From: Arion vulgaris
Lineage: Eukaryota; Mollusca; Gastropoda; Stylommatophora; Arionidae
Assembly (NCBI GenBank): GCA_020796225.1
Contig: CM036764.1
Span: 55,626,498-55,690,497, forward strand
Length of the DNA: 64,000 nt
Direction of reading: 5' to 3'
This document shows, piece after piece, positions 11,870 to 21,194 of the stretch. The translations under genes and the position numbers were made by a program. The first letter of the stretch is position 1. Each line of letters starts with the position of its first letter. The notes under the pieces were generated by a model. That model was given only the letters and a program-made list of their open reading frames with translations. It had not been told where the DNA came from and searched no databases.

Positions 11870-12143
11870 GATATATGTTGAGTGTCTGTGTGTATTAGGG
11901 ATGTGTGTAATATATGTGTGTTAAGGATGTGTGTAATATATGTGTGTGTTAAGGGATGTAGTAATATCTGTGTGTTAAAGGATGTGTGTAATATATGTGT
12001 GTTATAAGGGATGTTGTAATGTATTGTGTTAAGGGATGTGTTATGTGTGTGTGTGTTAAGGATGTGTTAGTATATCTGAGTGTGTTAAGGATGTGTGTAA
12101 GTGTGTGTGTATGTATTAGGATTGTGTAGTATATCTGAGTGTC
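11870..12143. repeat. Degenerate GT-rich 29-bp array
   Basis: Repeats of GTGTTAAGGGATGTGTGTAA with ATATGTGT, many indels. Confidence 0.75.
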
Positions 12144-12233
12144 AAACGTTGTAGTGCCTGTAGATTAAAGGAGGTTTCAGTGTCTCTTGTGTTTACTCGG
12201 ATGTGCGTACGAAATAACATTCTTAGCGCCTGA

Positions 12234-12352
12234 GACAGTCTTTGAACAGATGAGTTTCAGTATTGAATTCAAGTCGCTGACCAGACAGAGAAGTCTTTCT
12301 GAACAGATGAGTTTCAATGTTGTGAATTCAAGTCGCTGACCAGACTGAGAGA
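12234..12352. repeat. Tandem duplication of about 60 bp
   Basis: Two copies containing GAACAGATGAGTTTCA and TTCAAGTCGCTGACCAGAC. Confidence 0.8.
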
Positions 12353-12446
12353 GATGGGTGTCTATATTGGTACAGCTAGAAAAGAACGACATACCAAATA
12401 GGCAAAACGATTGATTAGCATCAAATTTAATCAATATTTTCGAAAA

Positions 12447-12538
12447 GATCAGCAGACAACCACTTTACAGGGAGAGATCAGCAGACAACCACTTTACAGG
12501 GAGAGATCAGCAGACAACCACTTTACAGGGAGAGATCA
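12447..12538. repeat. 29-bp array, 3 copies
   Basis: The unit is AGATCAGCAGACAACCACTT then TACAGGGAG. Confidence 0.9.
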
Positions 12539-12560
12539 GTGTACCATTTGTCGACTCAGA

Positions 12561-13001
12561 AACCAAGACATACCACTCGATAATTACATGAAACCTAGAC
12601 ATACCACTCGATAATCAGATGAAACCAAGACATACCACTCGATAATCACATGAAACCAAGACATACCACTCGATAATCACATGAAACCAAGACATACCAT
12701 TCAATAATCACATGAAACCAAGACATACCACTCGATAATCACATGAAACCAGGACATACCACTCGATAATCACATGAAACCAAGACATACCACTCGATAA
12801 TCACATGAAACCAAGACATACCATTCAATAATCACATGAAACCAAGACATACCACTCGATAATCACATGAAACCAAGACACTCGATAATCACATGAAACC
12901 AAGACACTCGATAATCACATGAAACCAAGACACTCGATAATCACATGAAACCAAGACACTCGATAATCACATGAAACCAAGACACTCGATAATCACATGA
13001 A
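12561..13001. repeat. 31-bp array switching to a 26-bp unit
   Basis: About ten units of AACCAAGACATACCACTCGA then TAATCACATGA are followed, from about 12869, by about five units in which the internal TACCA is deleted (26 bp). The shortened unit then amplified alone, which records the direction of growth at the right end. Confidence 0.9.
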
Positions 13002-13387
13002 AAGACTGACATTACAAATATGCAAAATAAAAAAAGATTGATTAATTAACATCGAGCTGGCGTGTTGGGTCTCTAGATTCTGCTATATTTGTTGAGGTGT
13101 AGATGGGAACAGCCATAGACATGTACTGAGTGATATGATGTACTGATGTACTGATGTACTGAGTGATATGATGATAATCTTCATATAAATAATAAAGGAA
13201 ACTGGATGTCCGAGTTGTAGAGTAGAAGAGTTTGTTTAACCAGCGAGCCAAAGGAACCATCAGTATGCATACCTTCTGACATCTGTTTGGAGAGATTGAG
13301 TACCTATGGGTCTGCCCGGATTGCTATGACATTAGTTGAGTAACCAATAACTAATCAGAGGACTATCACCAGTTCGATGGTGATCTT
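13002..13387. other. Unassigned segment
   Basis: Only a small TGATGTACTGA duplication (13136-13165) is visible. No gene. Confidence 0.4.
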
Positions 13388-13651
13388 TTCTTCTCCTTCT
13401 TCTTCTTCTTCTTTTCGTTCGTTCTTTACGACCATATTTTAATCACTCTTTGTGATATGTTTGATCTTTGACAAGAACGTCTATACGTTGCACATTGGTT
13501 TGGTAGGCCCCTAAACGCATAGACTTCATGTTTAGGACACATGCATCCGATTTCAGCCAAACCTCCTAAGTCGTCTCTTACAATATGCGTGGCAGGTAAC
13601 AGTGGTTCTATTCTTTACATCCCAAATTTGGGCCCGTAACCACTCGGGCGG
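13388..13651 (+). mobile_element. Family B retroelement tail copy
   Basis: Starts in a CTTCTT run and reads TTCGTTCGTTCTTTACGA, ATCACTCTTTGTGATATG, ACGTTGCACATTGGTTTGG, TAGGCCCCTAAACGCATAGA, CATCCGATTTCAGCCAAACC, AACAGTGGTTCTATTCTTTA. It ends GTAACCACTCGGGCGG. The same 3' part follows a LINE RNase H remnant at 14079-14345 on the minus strand, so this repeat is a 5'-truncated LINE tail or a SINE sharing a LINE tail. Confidence 0.75.
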
Positions 13652-13739
13652 TTGATCTTTCGATTTGGCTATTTGGTATATCAGTCTTATCAAAAATAGT
13701 TCTGCTATTGTGTTATTGATGATATACAGTAACACTTTG

Positions 13740-13828
13740 AAGCAATGGCGAAATACGTAACAATAAAGTACTGTCATGTTTTACAAAGTACACAAACAAT
13801 ATACAGCGACGTTTCGACCAAAAGGTCC
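13740..13828 (-). mobile_element. Penelope-like element tail remnant (hammerhead-like motif)
   Basis: The minus strand reads GGACCTTTTGGTCGAAACGT then CGCTGTATATTGT, followed by a GTACTTTGTAAAA block. The same block is at 43821 and 45031 on the plus strand, where it is preceded by TTGATAAAGG/CC. Such a stem followed by CGAAACGTC is typical of the terminal regions of Penelope-like elements, which often carry hammerhead ribozyme motifs. This copy is cut off inside the stem by the adjoining family B copy. Confidence 0.45.
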
Positions 13829-14078
13829 AAGTGGTTACGGGCCCGCCCGAGTGGTTACTGGGCCCGCCCGAGTGGTTACCGGGGCCCAAATTTGGGTGTA
13901 AAGATTAGAACCACTGTTACCTGCCCCGCATGTCGTTAGAGGCGACTAAGGAGGTTTGGCTGAAATCGGATGCACGTGTCCTAAACGTGTAGAAGTCTAT
14001 GCGTTTAGGGGCCTACAAACCAATGTGCAACGTATACACGTTCTTGGCAAAGATGAAACATATCACAAAGAGTGATCT
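13829..14078 (-). mobile_element. Family B tail, 3' end of the LINE at 14079-14345
   Basis: Reverse orientation of family B. The terminal motif GGTAACCACTCGGGCGGG is present about three times in a 22-bp period at 13833-13885, then the usual body follows (CATGCGGGGCAGGTAACAG, ATCACTCTTTGTGATATG). It continues directly into RNase H coding sequence on the minus strand. Confidence 0.75.
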
Positions 14079-14345
14079 AGTAGTTGACGTGGATTGGTTT
14101 AAATGAAAATCTTCTTTGCGGTCAAACTGTATGAGGGCGTTCAAAATATCAGCTCTATCCATTGGCTGGCCCTCTGATATGGTGGCAGAGCTAACCAGCC
14201 TGTCTGCTCTCTCATTGCCAACGACACCCATGTGCCCTGGAACGAAGATAAGTGTGATTCTACAAATTGTTGATGCTTGTTGTGATTCAGTCCATTGCCT
14301 GTGCACCGAACCAGCCTCTACCTTGCGGATTATAGCCACGTGCAA
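14079..14345 (-). pseudogene. LINE ribonuclease H domain remnant
   Basis: The minus frame (110 aa, 14345 to 14013) contains ITLIFVPGHMGVVGNERADR, then LVSSATISEGQPMDRADILN. The VPGHxGVxGNERADxLA motif is the C-terminal conserved block of the retrotransposon RNase H fold, with the active-site-region His and Asp present. In the element, RNase H would remove RNA from the RNA:DNA hybrid. The first RNase H blocks and the RT are missing, and the frame runs into the 3' tail. The same LINE family may have supplied the RT fragment at 63147-64000. That link is inference. Confidence 0.75.
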
Positions 14346-14759
14346 GTTGGACGCCTACGGACCTTTAGGTCCGCATATCCGGTTTCTGCGTATTTTTATT
14401 TTAAAACTAGGCTCGTCTCCGCATGTAGTTCCCTCCCCACAAAAACAAAACAAAACTTACCTAGAAGATTCAATCCCTTTAGGTGAGCTATATCTCAGTA
14501 AGCATTTGATCTCAAGGTCAAAGTTCTCCAGTCTACACAACTTGGAAGTGGGGTCAAAGTTCCCAGTCTATACTGCCGGGAAGTGGGGGTTGCATGTGTG
14601 TTCTACGGCTCATTTGCATGCTATCAATTTTCACTTTTCGCCCTTTCTAAAAGAGACTAGCTGGATGCAAAGTCAGGCATATAACACACATTGTAGACTC
14701 AATGATGCACTACTATACCAGGTCTGTATGTTTATTTACAGCTTCCAATCGCTCGTGTG
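14346..14759. other. Unassigned segment
   Basis: A 236-aa plus frame (14116-14826) spans this stretch but overlaps the antisense of the RNase H remnant and the family A repeat, so it is not a gene. A local tandem pair of TCAAAGTTC(T)CCAGTCTA occurs at 14517-14575. Confidence 0.4.
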
Positions 14760-14998
14760 GTGTCGGGACCCACTAGAGAAGCAAAAGATAGCAGCACTGC
14801 GACCACACAAGGCGTATTGTAAATGACGTCTGATGTAGGACATAGTGAAGCTACCATAGTAAATAAAAGCATCACATAAATCAGATGTGCTGGCCTACTT
14901 GTAGGTGCACAATCGTTCTTAAGCTCAGATCACACACAAATCACACAGAGTAGTTAACAAGTGTTCGATATGGAGCGCCTGAAGAAAAGAAGAAGTAA
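14760..14998 (-). mobile_element. Family A tail repeat, copy
   Basis: Begins with the element's terminus at TGTCGGGACC and reads, on the plus strand, AGCTACC.TAGTAAATAAAA, TCAGATGTGCTGGCCTACTT, CTCAGATCACA, CACA.AGAGT, GATATGGAGCG, then GAAGAAAAGAAGAAG. Compare the copies at 19936, 28890, 34722, 52005 and 57468. Confidence 0.75.
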
Positions 14999-14999
14999 G

Positions 15000-15190
15000 A
15001 GGTTGCTAAGGTAGGGGCCTAGGAAGCTACCTAGTAAATAAAAAGCGTCGCATAAATCGGATGTGCTGGCTTATATTAGACGCATAACTGGCACAACGTA
15101 CAATCACTCTTAGGCTCAGATTACACAAAAATCACAAAGAGTGGTTTAATGGTAGTCGATATGGAGCGTGCGAAGAAGAAGAAGAAAAAA
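15000..15190 (-). mobile_element. Family A tail repeat, second tandem copy
   Basis: A head-truncated copy directly after the previous one (GGTAGGGGCCTAGGAAGC, GCGTCGCATAAATCGGATGT, ending GAAGAAGAAGAA). Two copies in tandem suggest insertion into the trinucleotide tail of an earlier copy. Confidence 0.75.
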
Positions 15191-15819
15191 GAACAGGCTT
15201 CAACTGCAGATGTCGTTATTTATTTATAGCCTAGTACTTATGTTTTGTCTCCATGTACTCCTGTAGCATCCTCTAACTTAATGAAATGCCTGGCTTCTTA
15301 ACGTCATCCAAATTAGCAGAAGTAACAATGCTCAACAGAAAATAGAACAACAACATAGAGCAAATCTGGACTGTTCTCTAACCTCAAGGCATGACAGTCG
15401 GAGTCGGCCTGACTTACATACAGTCAAACAAAGCAACCTTTCATACAAAAGTCGTTTTTGCTATTTATGGATATCAGATGTCATTTAATAATCATATAAT
15501 TAGTCACTGAAGGAGAACATCAAAGAATTGTGGGTAGATGCTGGTTTGTTGTTTGTAGAGGAACACGCCATAGTTGTACTGTAACTTTTCAACTTTTTCT
15601 TTCGCTTTCTTTCATAATAAAAATTATTATTATTAATGTTATTATTATTTGTTATTTTCTGCCATTTCTTTATTCAGTTTTGCAACAACCGATCACGTGG
15701 TAGAAGATAGAAAACACAAAACATGGCGCAAAATGATTGCGAAACAATAGCAATACTCTATGATTTCGTTATTAAGTAGAAAAAAAAGGTCTGTATAAAC
15801 AAAGTCGCTTGCCTCATGG
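15191..15819. other. Unassigned segment
   Basis: AT-rich, with an ATTATTATTA-rich patch at 15617-15655. No coding or repeat match seen. Confidence 0.4.
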
Positions 15820-15998
15820 GCTTCTTCCTCTTCTTCTTCCTCTTCCTTCTTCTATATTACAGTTCATATAGTTCTTGTTTTCTATTTATTTTGTTTGTTG
15901 TGTTTACTGTATCTTCTTCTTCCTCTTCCTTCTTCTATATTACAGTTCATATAGTTCTTGTTTTCTATTTATTTTGTTTGTTGTGTTTACTATATCTA
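15820..15998. repeat. Tandem duplication of about 85 bp
   Basis: Two copies of a block containing TTCTATATTACAGTTCATAT and TTTATTTTGTTTGTTGTGTT, each led by a CTT-rich stretch. Confidence 0.85.
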
Positions 15999-16004
15999 TT
16001 AAAC

Positions 16005-16095
16005 ACCGATAAGTAAAGTTGACCGGCGTGAGGTTCACCACATGACCCATCGTGTGCCGAATGTCAGTGAAAAATACGAGCCTAACACCATATTA
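16005..16095 (+). mobile_element. SINE-5 fragment
   Basis: TTGACCGGCGTGAGGTTCAC, CCATCGTGTGCCG, GTCAGTGAAAAATAC and GCCTAACA match the internal part of the SINE at 54691-54955 (reverse complement) and the flanks of the 32-bp array at 57765-58185. Confidence 0.65.
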
Positions 16096-16139
16096 CCCAA
16101 TATAACTTGATGTATGAAAAAATGTTTCTTGACTACTTT

Positions 16140-16362
16140 CCATCAGTGATGTAAACGAGCCAAGTATTGGCTTCATTGCACCCGGTTTCCCCATATGGCT
16201 CCGTCCCTGTCGACAGAAATGTTGAGAGTGTTACACAAAGCACATATTCCGTAGCTCCAGCAGCAATCCTAGATATCTCATGAAAAAACGCACATGTGAC
16301 TTGGTCCGGATTCAAATGCACAACCTTGAGAACAACAGGTAAACGTCTTGACTACTTCGCCA
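16140..16362 (-). mobile_element. tRNA-derived SINE-4
   Basis: The minus strand starts GGCGAAGTAGTCAAGACG (A-box region), then TGCATTTGAATCCGGACC (B-box region), TAGGATTGCTGCTGGAGC, GACAGGGACGGAGCCATATG and GGGAAACCGGGTGCAATGA. Other copies are at 48689-48898, 50495-50690 and 60185-60585. Confidence 0.75.
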
Positions 16363-16497
16363 TAGAAGCTAATTAGCAGGTAGAGATGAGGATATTATTG
16401 CCAGCATTAGGAAAACCCGACAAAGCTTTGCTATCTTGCACAAAGTGTGGAAGTCCACTGCCATCTCCAGGAAAATAAAGCTCAAGACATTCAACTC

Positions 16498-16738
16498 AAA
16501 TGTGAAATCTATGTTGCTGTATGGCTCGGAAACGTGGCGAGTCACCAAGTTAAATACAAATGTGAAATCTGTGTTGCTGTATGGCTCGGAAACGTGGCTA
16601 GTCACCAAGTTAAATACAAATGTGAAATCTGTGTTGCTGTATGGCTCAGACAACGTGGTGAGTCACCAAGTTAAATACAAATGTGAAATCTGTGTTGCTG
16701 TATGGCTCGGAAACGGGGCGAGTCACCAAGTTAAAAAT
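16498..16738 (+). repeat. 60-bp array from LINE coding sequence, 4 copies
   Basis: The unit is AAATGTGAAATCTGTGTTGC, TGTATGGCTCGGAAACGTGG, CGAGTCACCAAGTTAAATAC, and each encodes VKSVLLYGSETW in frame. The same block is found inverted at 28767-28870 and 33241-33311. Confidence 0.9.
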
Positions 16739-16794
16739 AAGATTCAGACCTTTATCAACTGATGTCTTCGACAGATTCTCAGACTAAGATGGTA

Positions 16795-16955
16795 TGATAG
16801 AGCTGCAAACACAGACTGGGTGATAGAGCTGCAAACACAGACTGAGTGATAGAGCTGCAAACACAGACTGGGTGATAGAGCTGCAAACACAGACTGGGTG
16901 ATAGAGCTGCAAACACAGACTGAGTGATAGAGCTGCAAACACAGACTGGGTGATA
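16795..16955. repeat. 26-bp array, 6 copies
   Basis: The unit is GGGTGATAGAGCTGCAAACA then CAGACT, sitting where the LINE would encode its RWYDR..N region. Confidence 0.9.
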
Positions 16956-17136
16956 AGAACCGGACAGGAACTCATGATGACCCAAGTTAAGAAGAGAAAA
17001 TAGCGATGGGTTGGGCATACCCTGTGGAGAACACAGTCGAGTGTCACTAGACAAGCACTTGAGTGGAATCCACAAGTAAAACGGAAAAAAGGACGTCAAA
17101 AACAGATCTGAGACGGTCTCTTTGAAGAACTGAAGA

Positions 17137-17275
17137 GTGCTGACTAACCAGGAGATCATAAAGAAAACAGCTAGCAGCTGTGAAAAGTGCTGGACTAACC
17201 AGGGAGATCATAAAGAAAACAGCTAGCAGCTGTGAAAAGTGCTGACTAACCAGGAGATCATAAAGAAAACAGCTA
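17137..17275. repeat. 50-bp array, interrupted by transposon
   Basis: The unit is GCTGACTAACCAGGAGATCA, TAAAGAAAAC, AGCTAGCAGCTGTGAAAAGT. Two units keep AGCTAGCAGC intact. In the third, the transposon lies at the TA of AGCTAG, with the rest of the unit at 19444-19463. Confidence 0.9.
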
Positions 17276-17380
17276 TAGTCTGTCCATTAATTCGTGAGCA
17301 CGTTTGAAATTGATTTCTCGAAAACTACCTGTTGGATCTCAGTGATTTTTGCATGCAGCCTTAGAATATCCATGACGCTA
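17276..17380 (+). repeat. Left TIR of the Tc1/mariner element
   Basis: Begins TAGTCTGTCC and ends CCATGACGCTA. Nearly perfect inverse of 19338-19443 (GCATGC versus GCAAGC and one T-run indel). Confidence 0.92.
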
Positions 17381-17747
17381 AAATAAAGCTAACCAGTAGT
17401 CCATAGATACTACGGATTTTGCACATCGGCGAATTCCTTTGATCTTTATGACAATTGCAAATACGGGGCTCAAATTTTAGATTTTACAGTATCCTAGAAT
17501 TTGTCCATGTCAATTCTATTCATAGGTGTATCTCCATATTAACTTGATAGGTCAAGTAATTAAGTGTGTTGCCCTTTATGTGCAATCGTGAACTTGGATA
17601 CAATATGCAACAGTTAGTCCTCCCTTCGGTCACCATTAGACCCCAGGGTGTCTTAACTTCACCACAAATTGTATGATGGTAGACGCATTTGGATATGGAA
17701 ATGTATAAGTTGCTATTTCTCAGTCTGTAATCAAAATATGATTTGTA

Positions 17748-18540
17748 TCATCCTGAATCTGACGATTCCATGAGGTTGATAATTGTTACTGGCTGGACAA
17801 ATTGTAATCCATCTCGGTGCCAGTAGTCGTCTTCCTCTCTGAGCACATGTTCAACACACTTCTTCCAGAACTGCATGTCTATCATTGAGAAGGACTCACG
17901 TGTCAGAACTTCAACATCACACATTTTAAACGTCCTGTTCTGTTCGGCAACTTGCCCTTTTACTTTAGCCCAGACAAGCTCTATCGGATTGAGCATGATA
18001 TGGAGGTAGTCGCAAAGACGTGTGGCCGTATTCCGCAATGATTTTGTCAATATGAAACACCTTTGTCTTATTTGTCATCCTCACCAGGTGCAACAACTCG
18101 GGTTTCAAATATGTATCATCGAAGATGACATTTTCCTTAGCAAGCCAAGTCCTAATTTGATCTTTGTATTTGATGCAGTTGGTACTTTGTCTTCCGCTGA
18201 TACTGCGTTGTGATAGGATGCATTATCCATTACCAAGCATGATGGTCTGTTTAGAATTGGAAATAGATCTTTCTCCATCCAGTGCCTGAAAATATGTCCA
18301 TTCATTTCTGTGTGGTAGTCCCTACCGTCGGTACTTTTTGATTGGAAAATAAGTCCAGCGTCATGGACAAGACCTTCTTCACTGCTTTCTGCATGTGTTA
18401 GTATAATACGCTGGCCTTTGCTGCTTGGTATTTTTCTTTTCTGTTCACCGTCTACTGATTGCCATTCTTTAGCATTGGTGTGGTGAGCATTGGCCCAGGA
18501 TTCGTCCAAATATACAATATCATAGCCTTGCCTCCGCGCT
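17748..18540 (-). pseudogene. Tc1/mariner transposase (DDE), frameshifted
   Basis: Read on the minus strand. The open piece 18509-18105 (134 aa) is preceded in frame by GYDIVYL and starts MDESWANAHHTNAKEWQ, with the first catalytic Asp. It later has CLVMDNASYH with the second Asp (about codon at 18227). The piece 18050-17748 (100 aa) has LNPIELVWAKVKG with the catalytic Glu (about 17981), then FKMCDVEVLTRES, HVLREEDDYW and a stop after SDSG. Between the pieces the frame is lost at least twice (near 18165 and 18000). The second Asp to Glu distance is about 82 codons, far longer than DD34-39 and like the long-spaced DD82E (Sailor-type) group known to me from invertebrates. The assignment is tentative because of the indels. 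The N-terminal helix-turn-helix part (18541-19070) is visible only as scattered, stop-interrupted pieces. Confidence 0.85.
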
Positions 18541-19337
18541 CACGGATCTGCCTCAGGTATTTACTTCGGCAGCAATTAAATGTGGCTTTTCACAAATAAT
18601 ATTCCTGCGCCTATAGTTTTTCTGAAGGTGAAGCTTGCTAGGCTCTTACAATTTTTCATAGAGTACTTTTAGAAATGTCTATGCTGCAATCTGATTGCAG
18701 TTTTAATTTCAGTTTACTGAGAGTAACAAGTTGATTTGTCGTCGCAAACATTTTCAAGAGCTCCGTCTTATGACATCTATGTCAAAGTCGTCAATTGTTC
18801 TTTTCCGTCCTTGCTTGACATTAGTGCACTTTGTGTCCTGTTTAATCCATCGGAAAAGGATTTCTATTCAGACCAAGCGCCAGTTGCGCTCGTTTCTCAG
18901 GGTTATGAATATCGCAATATAGATGACCTCTCTTAGATTTCCTACGGAAGTGTTGGTATAGTAAAACTGTAACCTTCTGCATTGCTATAAATGTGCACTT
19001 CAGACTCATTATGAATGTGATATCAATGTCAGTTTTGATAAGCCAACAAATATGATACAATAGCTTCATACAAATAGCGAGATACGCCTATAACTATACA
19101 ACGGTATCCCAATTATAACGTCATATGCTTTCCGCTTTCAAAGTCGACTGGGTTAGGTGCACGGGAATTCGTGAAACTCACGATATTTCAATGTTACCAT
19201 AATGTATTTTTAGAACAACGCGTCTGTGTACCGTAAATCTGTTACTATTGTGTACAATCCGGTGAGGTTGATTTTAATATAACCTGAAGAAGAAATATTT
19301 CAAACTACATCAAATTTTCTTGGAAAAAATATTTCTC

Positions 19338-19443
19338 TAGCGTCATGGATATTCTAAGGCTGCTTGCAAAAATCACTGAGATCCAACAGGTAGTTTTCAA
19401 GAAAATCAATTTCAAACGTGCTCACGAATTAATGGACAGACTA
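19338..19443 (-). repeat. Right TIR of the Tc1/mariner element
   Basis: Starts TAGCGTCATGG and ends AATGGACAGACTA, followed by the duplicated TA at 19444-19445. Confidence 0.92.
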
Positions 19444-19511
19444 TAGCAGCTGTGAAAAGTGGCGAACAACTGTTGAGACGCTATGATCTACAAGAAGCGG
19501 AGAGGAATAAA

Positions 19512-19687
19512 TTCAGCTTTCAACTTTCAACTTGATGAAACTGGCAGACTTTTTGTTTTCATATGACGAAATATTATTGAAACGATTAGAAGAAATGAAC
19601 TTTCAACTTTCAACTTGATGAAACTGGCAAACTTCTTGTTTTCATATGACGAAATATTATTGAAACGATTAAAAGAAATGAAAAGAT
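19512..19687. repeat. Tandem duplication of about 86 bp
   Basis: Two copies containing CTTTCAACTTGATGAAACTG and GACGAAATATTATTGAAACG. It follows the resumed LINE remnant. Confidence 0.85.
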
Positions 19688-19935
19688 AATGATACCCTAG
19701 CGTTTGCAGACCGTAGGGCGTGATATATCTATCACTTGTCCTTTATAAGCAGGAGTATGCCAGTGGTAGACAGACCATATCCTTTTCTCAATTGTGAAAT
19801 GTTGTTTGTGTGAGTTGAAACAACTCCTTAGTTTATTCTACTAGAATCGAGAAGCGGGCTACGTTGTGCTATTCCCTCCCAACAAAAAGGACACACATAA
19901 TTAGATTGATATCTGTAGATATATATATATATCGC

Positions 19936-20198
19936 CCGTATAGTGCCGGGACTCGCAAGGGAAGCAACGAATAGTACTACTGCAAGTTACAAGGCATGTC
20001 GTAAGAGGCGACTGACGTAGGACCTAGGAAGCTACCCTAGTAAATAAAAATCATCGCAGAAATCGAATTTGCTGGTCCACTTGAAGGCGCATAACTGACA
20101 CAACGTACAATCGCTCTTAGGCCCAGGTCACATACAAATCAGAAAGAGTGGTTAACAAGTGGTAGATTTAGAGCTGAAGAAGAAGAAGAAGACCTTCA
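19936..20198 (-). mobile_element. Family A tail repeat
   Basis: Plus-strand order: CCCGTATAGTGCCGGGACTC, AAGGCATGTCGTAAGAGGCG, AAGCTACCCTAGTAAATAAA, GCGCATAACTGACACAACGT, GAAAGAGTGGTTAACAAGTG, then GAAGAAGAAGAAGA. This is the most complete reverse-oriented copy. Confidence 0.8.
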
Positions 20199-20845
20199 TT
20201 TCTAAGAATGACATAGCTTCACCCTGACTACAGGTGGGGATTATATAAATATTCCTGCACTCACTCCGTTATACATCCCACAGTTTACTCATGCACTTTA
20301 TCATCTGACCACTCCTCACGTCCACTGCCAACTCCGTAATGTCACCACGACAGTATACATCATCATTTCGTCAGGTCTGACAAACATTTTATCCTTATCT
20401 ATTCTGAATTTATTATTACTCATGCCTCAATCTCTCCTGCTTCCAACACATTTCTTCCCTAACTTATTGTTTTCTTTCTTCTTTTCTTTCTCTATTTCTT
20501 CTTCTTCTTCTTTCAATTTTGTTATTCCCGTCTGTCGCCTTCTCTTTTCTTCATAATTTTATTAGATCTTTTTGCTTCATTTTCTTCTTCCCTGACTTGT
20601 TCATGACTTTCTGATATTTTTCTCTTTTTTGTCTGCTCCATTCCTTACTTTCTTTTCTTTCCTCACCTTATTCTTTTTTATTTCCTCTTTCTTTTTACTT
20701 CTTTTAAGTCTTCTTCTTATTCTTTTTCTTCTTCTTCTTCTTCTTCTTCATCACCTGCTTTTTCTTCCGTTTCGATTGTTTCTGTCTTTCAAGTTCATTT
20801 CTTGTCGACCATTTTTTCGTTTTCTAATCTTTCTTCTTCTACTTC
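20199..20845. repeat. Polypyrimidine tract (plus strand)
   Basis: From about 20430 the plus strand is almost wholly C and T, with CTT repeats. The 110-aa frame at 20629 is a low-complexity Leu/Phe/Ser string from this composition. 20199-20430 is unassigned. Confidence 0.75.
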
Positions 20846-21190
20846 TTCTTCTTTGCGTTCGTTCTTTACGATCAATTTTAATCACTCTTTGTGATATGTT
20901 TGATCTTTGCCAAGAAAGTGTATACGTTGCATATTGGTTTGGTAGGCCCCTAAACGCATAAGACTTCTACATGTTTAGGACATGTGCATCCGATTTCATC
21001 CAAACCTTCTTAGTCCTCCAAACCTCTTACGATATGCGTGGCAGGTAACAGTGGTTCTATTCTTGAAACACCAAATTTGGACCCCGGTAACCACTCGGGC
21101 GGGTCCTGTAATCACTCGGGCGGGCCCCGGTAACCACTCGGGCGGGCCCCGTAACCACTCGGCGGGCCCAGGTAACCACTCGGGCGATCT
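20846..21190 (+). mobile_element. Family B tail with terminal 22-bp array
   Basis: Opens TTTGCGTTCGTTCTTTACGA, then ATCACTCTTTGTGATATG, TATACGTTGCATATTGGTTT and TAGGCCCCTAAACGCATAAG. It ends in about five copies of a 22-bp unit GGTAACCACTCGGGCGGGCC (21080-21190), the family's 3' terminal motif. Confidence 0.8.
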
Positions 21191-21194
21191 TTCT

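Larger units (their letters stand above)
16436..17275 (+). pseudogene. LINE reverse-transcriptase C-terminal remnant, expanded by arrays
   Basis: Plus-strand frames read TFNSNVKSMLLYGSETWRVT, later NKIQTFIN, RRWVGHTLWRTQSS-like and RQALEWNPQ-like segments. This is the classic order of an RTE-type LINE C-terminus (VLLYGSETW - KIQTFIN.CLR - W.GHTLRR - ALEWNPQGKRKRGRPK). Three separate tandem expansions sit inside it: 60 bp x4, 26 bp x6 and 50 bp x3. The last is split by the Tc1/mariner insertion, after which it resumes at 19444 (AVKSGEQLLRRYDL-like). The many frame breaks mark it as long dead. Confidence 0.75.
17274..19445 (-). mobile_element. Tc1/mariner-type DNA transposon, 2168 bp plus TA duplication
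   Basis: The element proper is 17276-19443. It starts TAGTCTGTCCATTAATTCGT and ends with the inverse complement, with terminal inverted repeats (TIRs) of about 105 bp (17276-17380 and 19338-19443) differing at only a few positions. It is flanked by TA (17274-17275 and 19444-19445). The uninterrupted target AGCTAGCAGC is visible in the two neighbouring 50-bp units, which proves a TA duplication. A broken transposase lies inside on the minus strand. Long TIRs and TA targeting are hallmarks of the Tc1/mariner superfamily. The element is non-functional because of frameshifts but structurally complete. Confidence 0.92.

Noticed and set aside
11866..12145. Telomere-like or subtelomeric repeat (GTTAAGGG, GTATTAGGG)
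   Set aside because: Units are about 29 bp and degenerate, with no TTAGGG runs. It is an ordinary GT-rich minisatellite.
14116..14826. 236-aa plus frame
   Set aside because: It is antisense to the LINE RNase H remnant and runs through a dispersed repeat.
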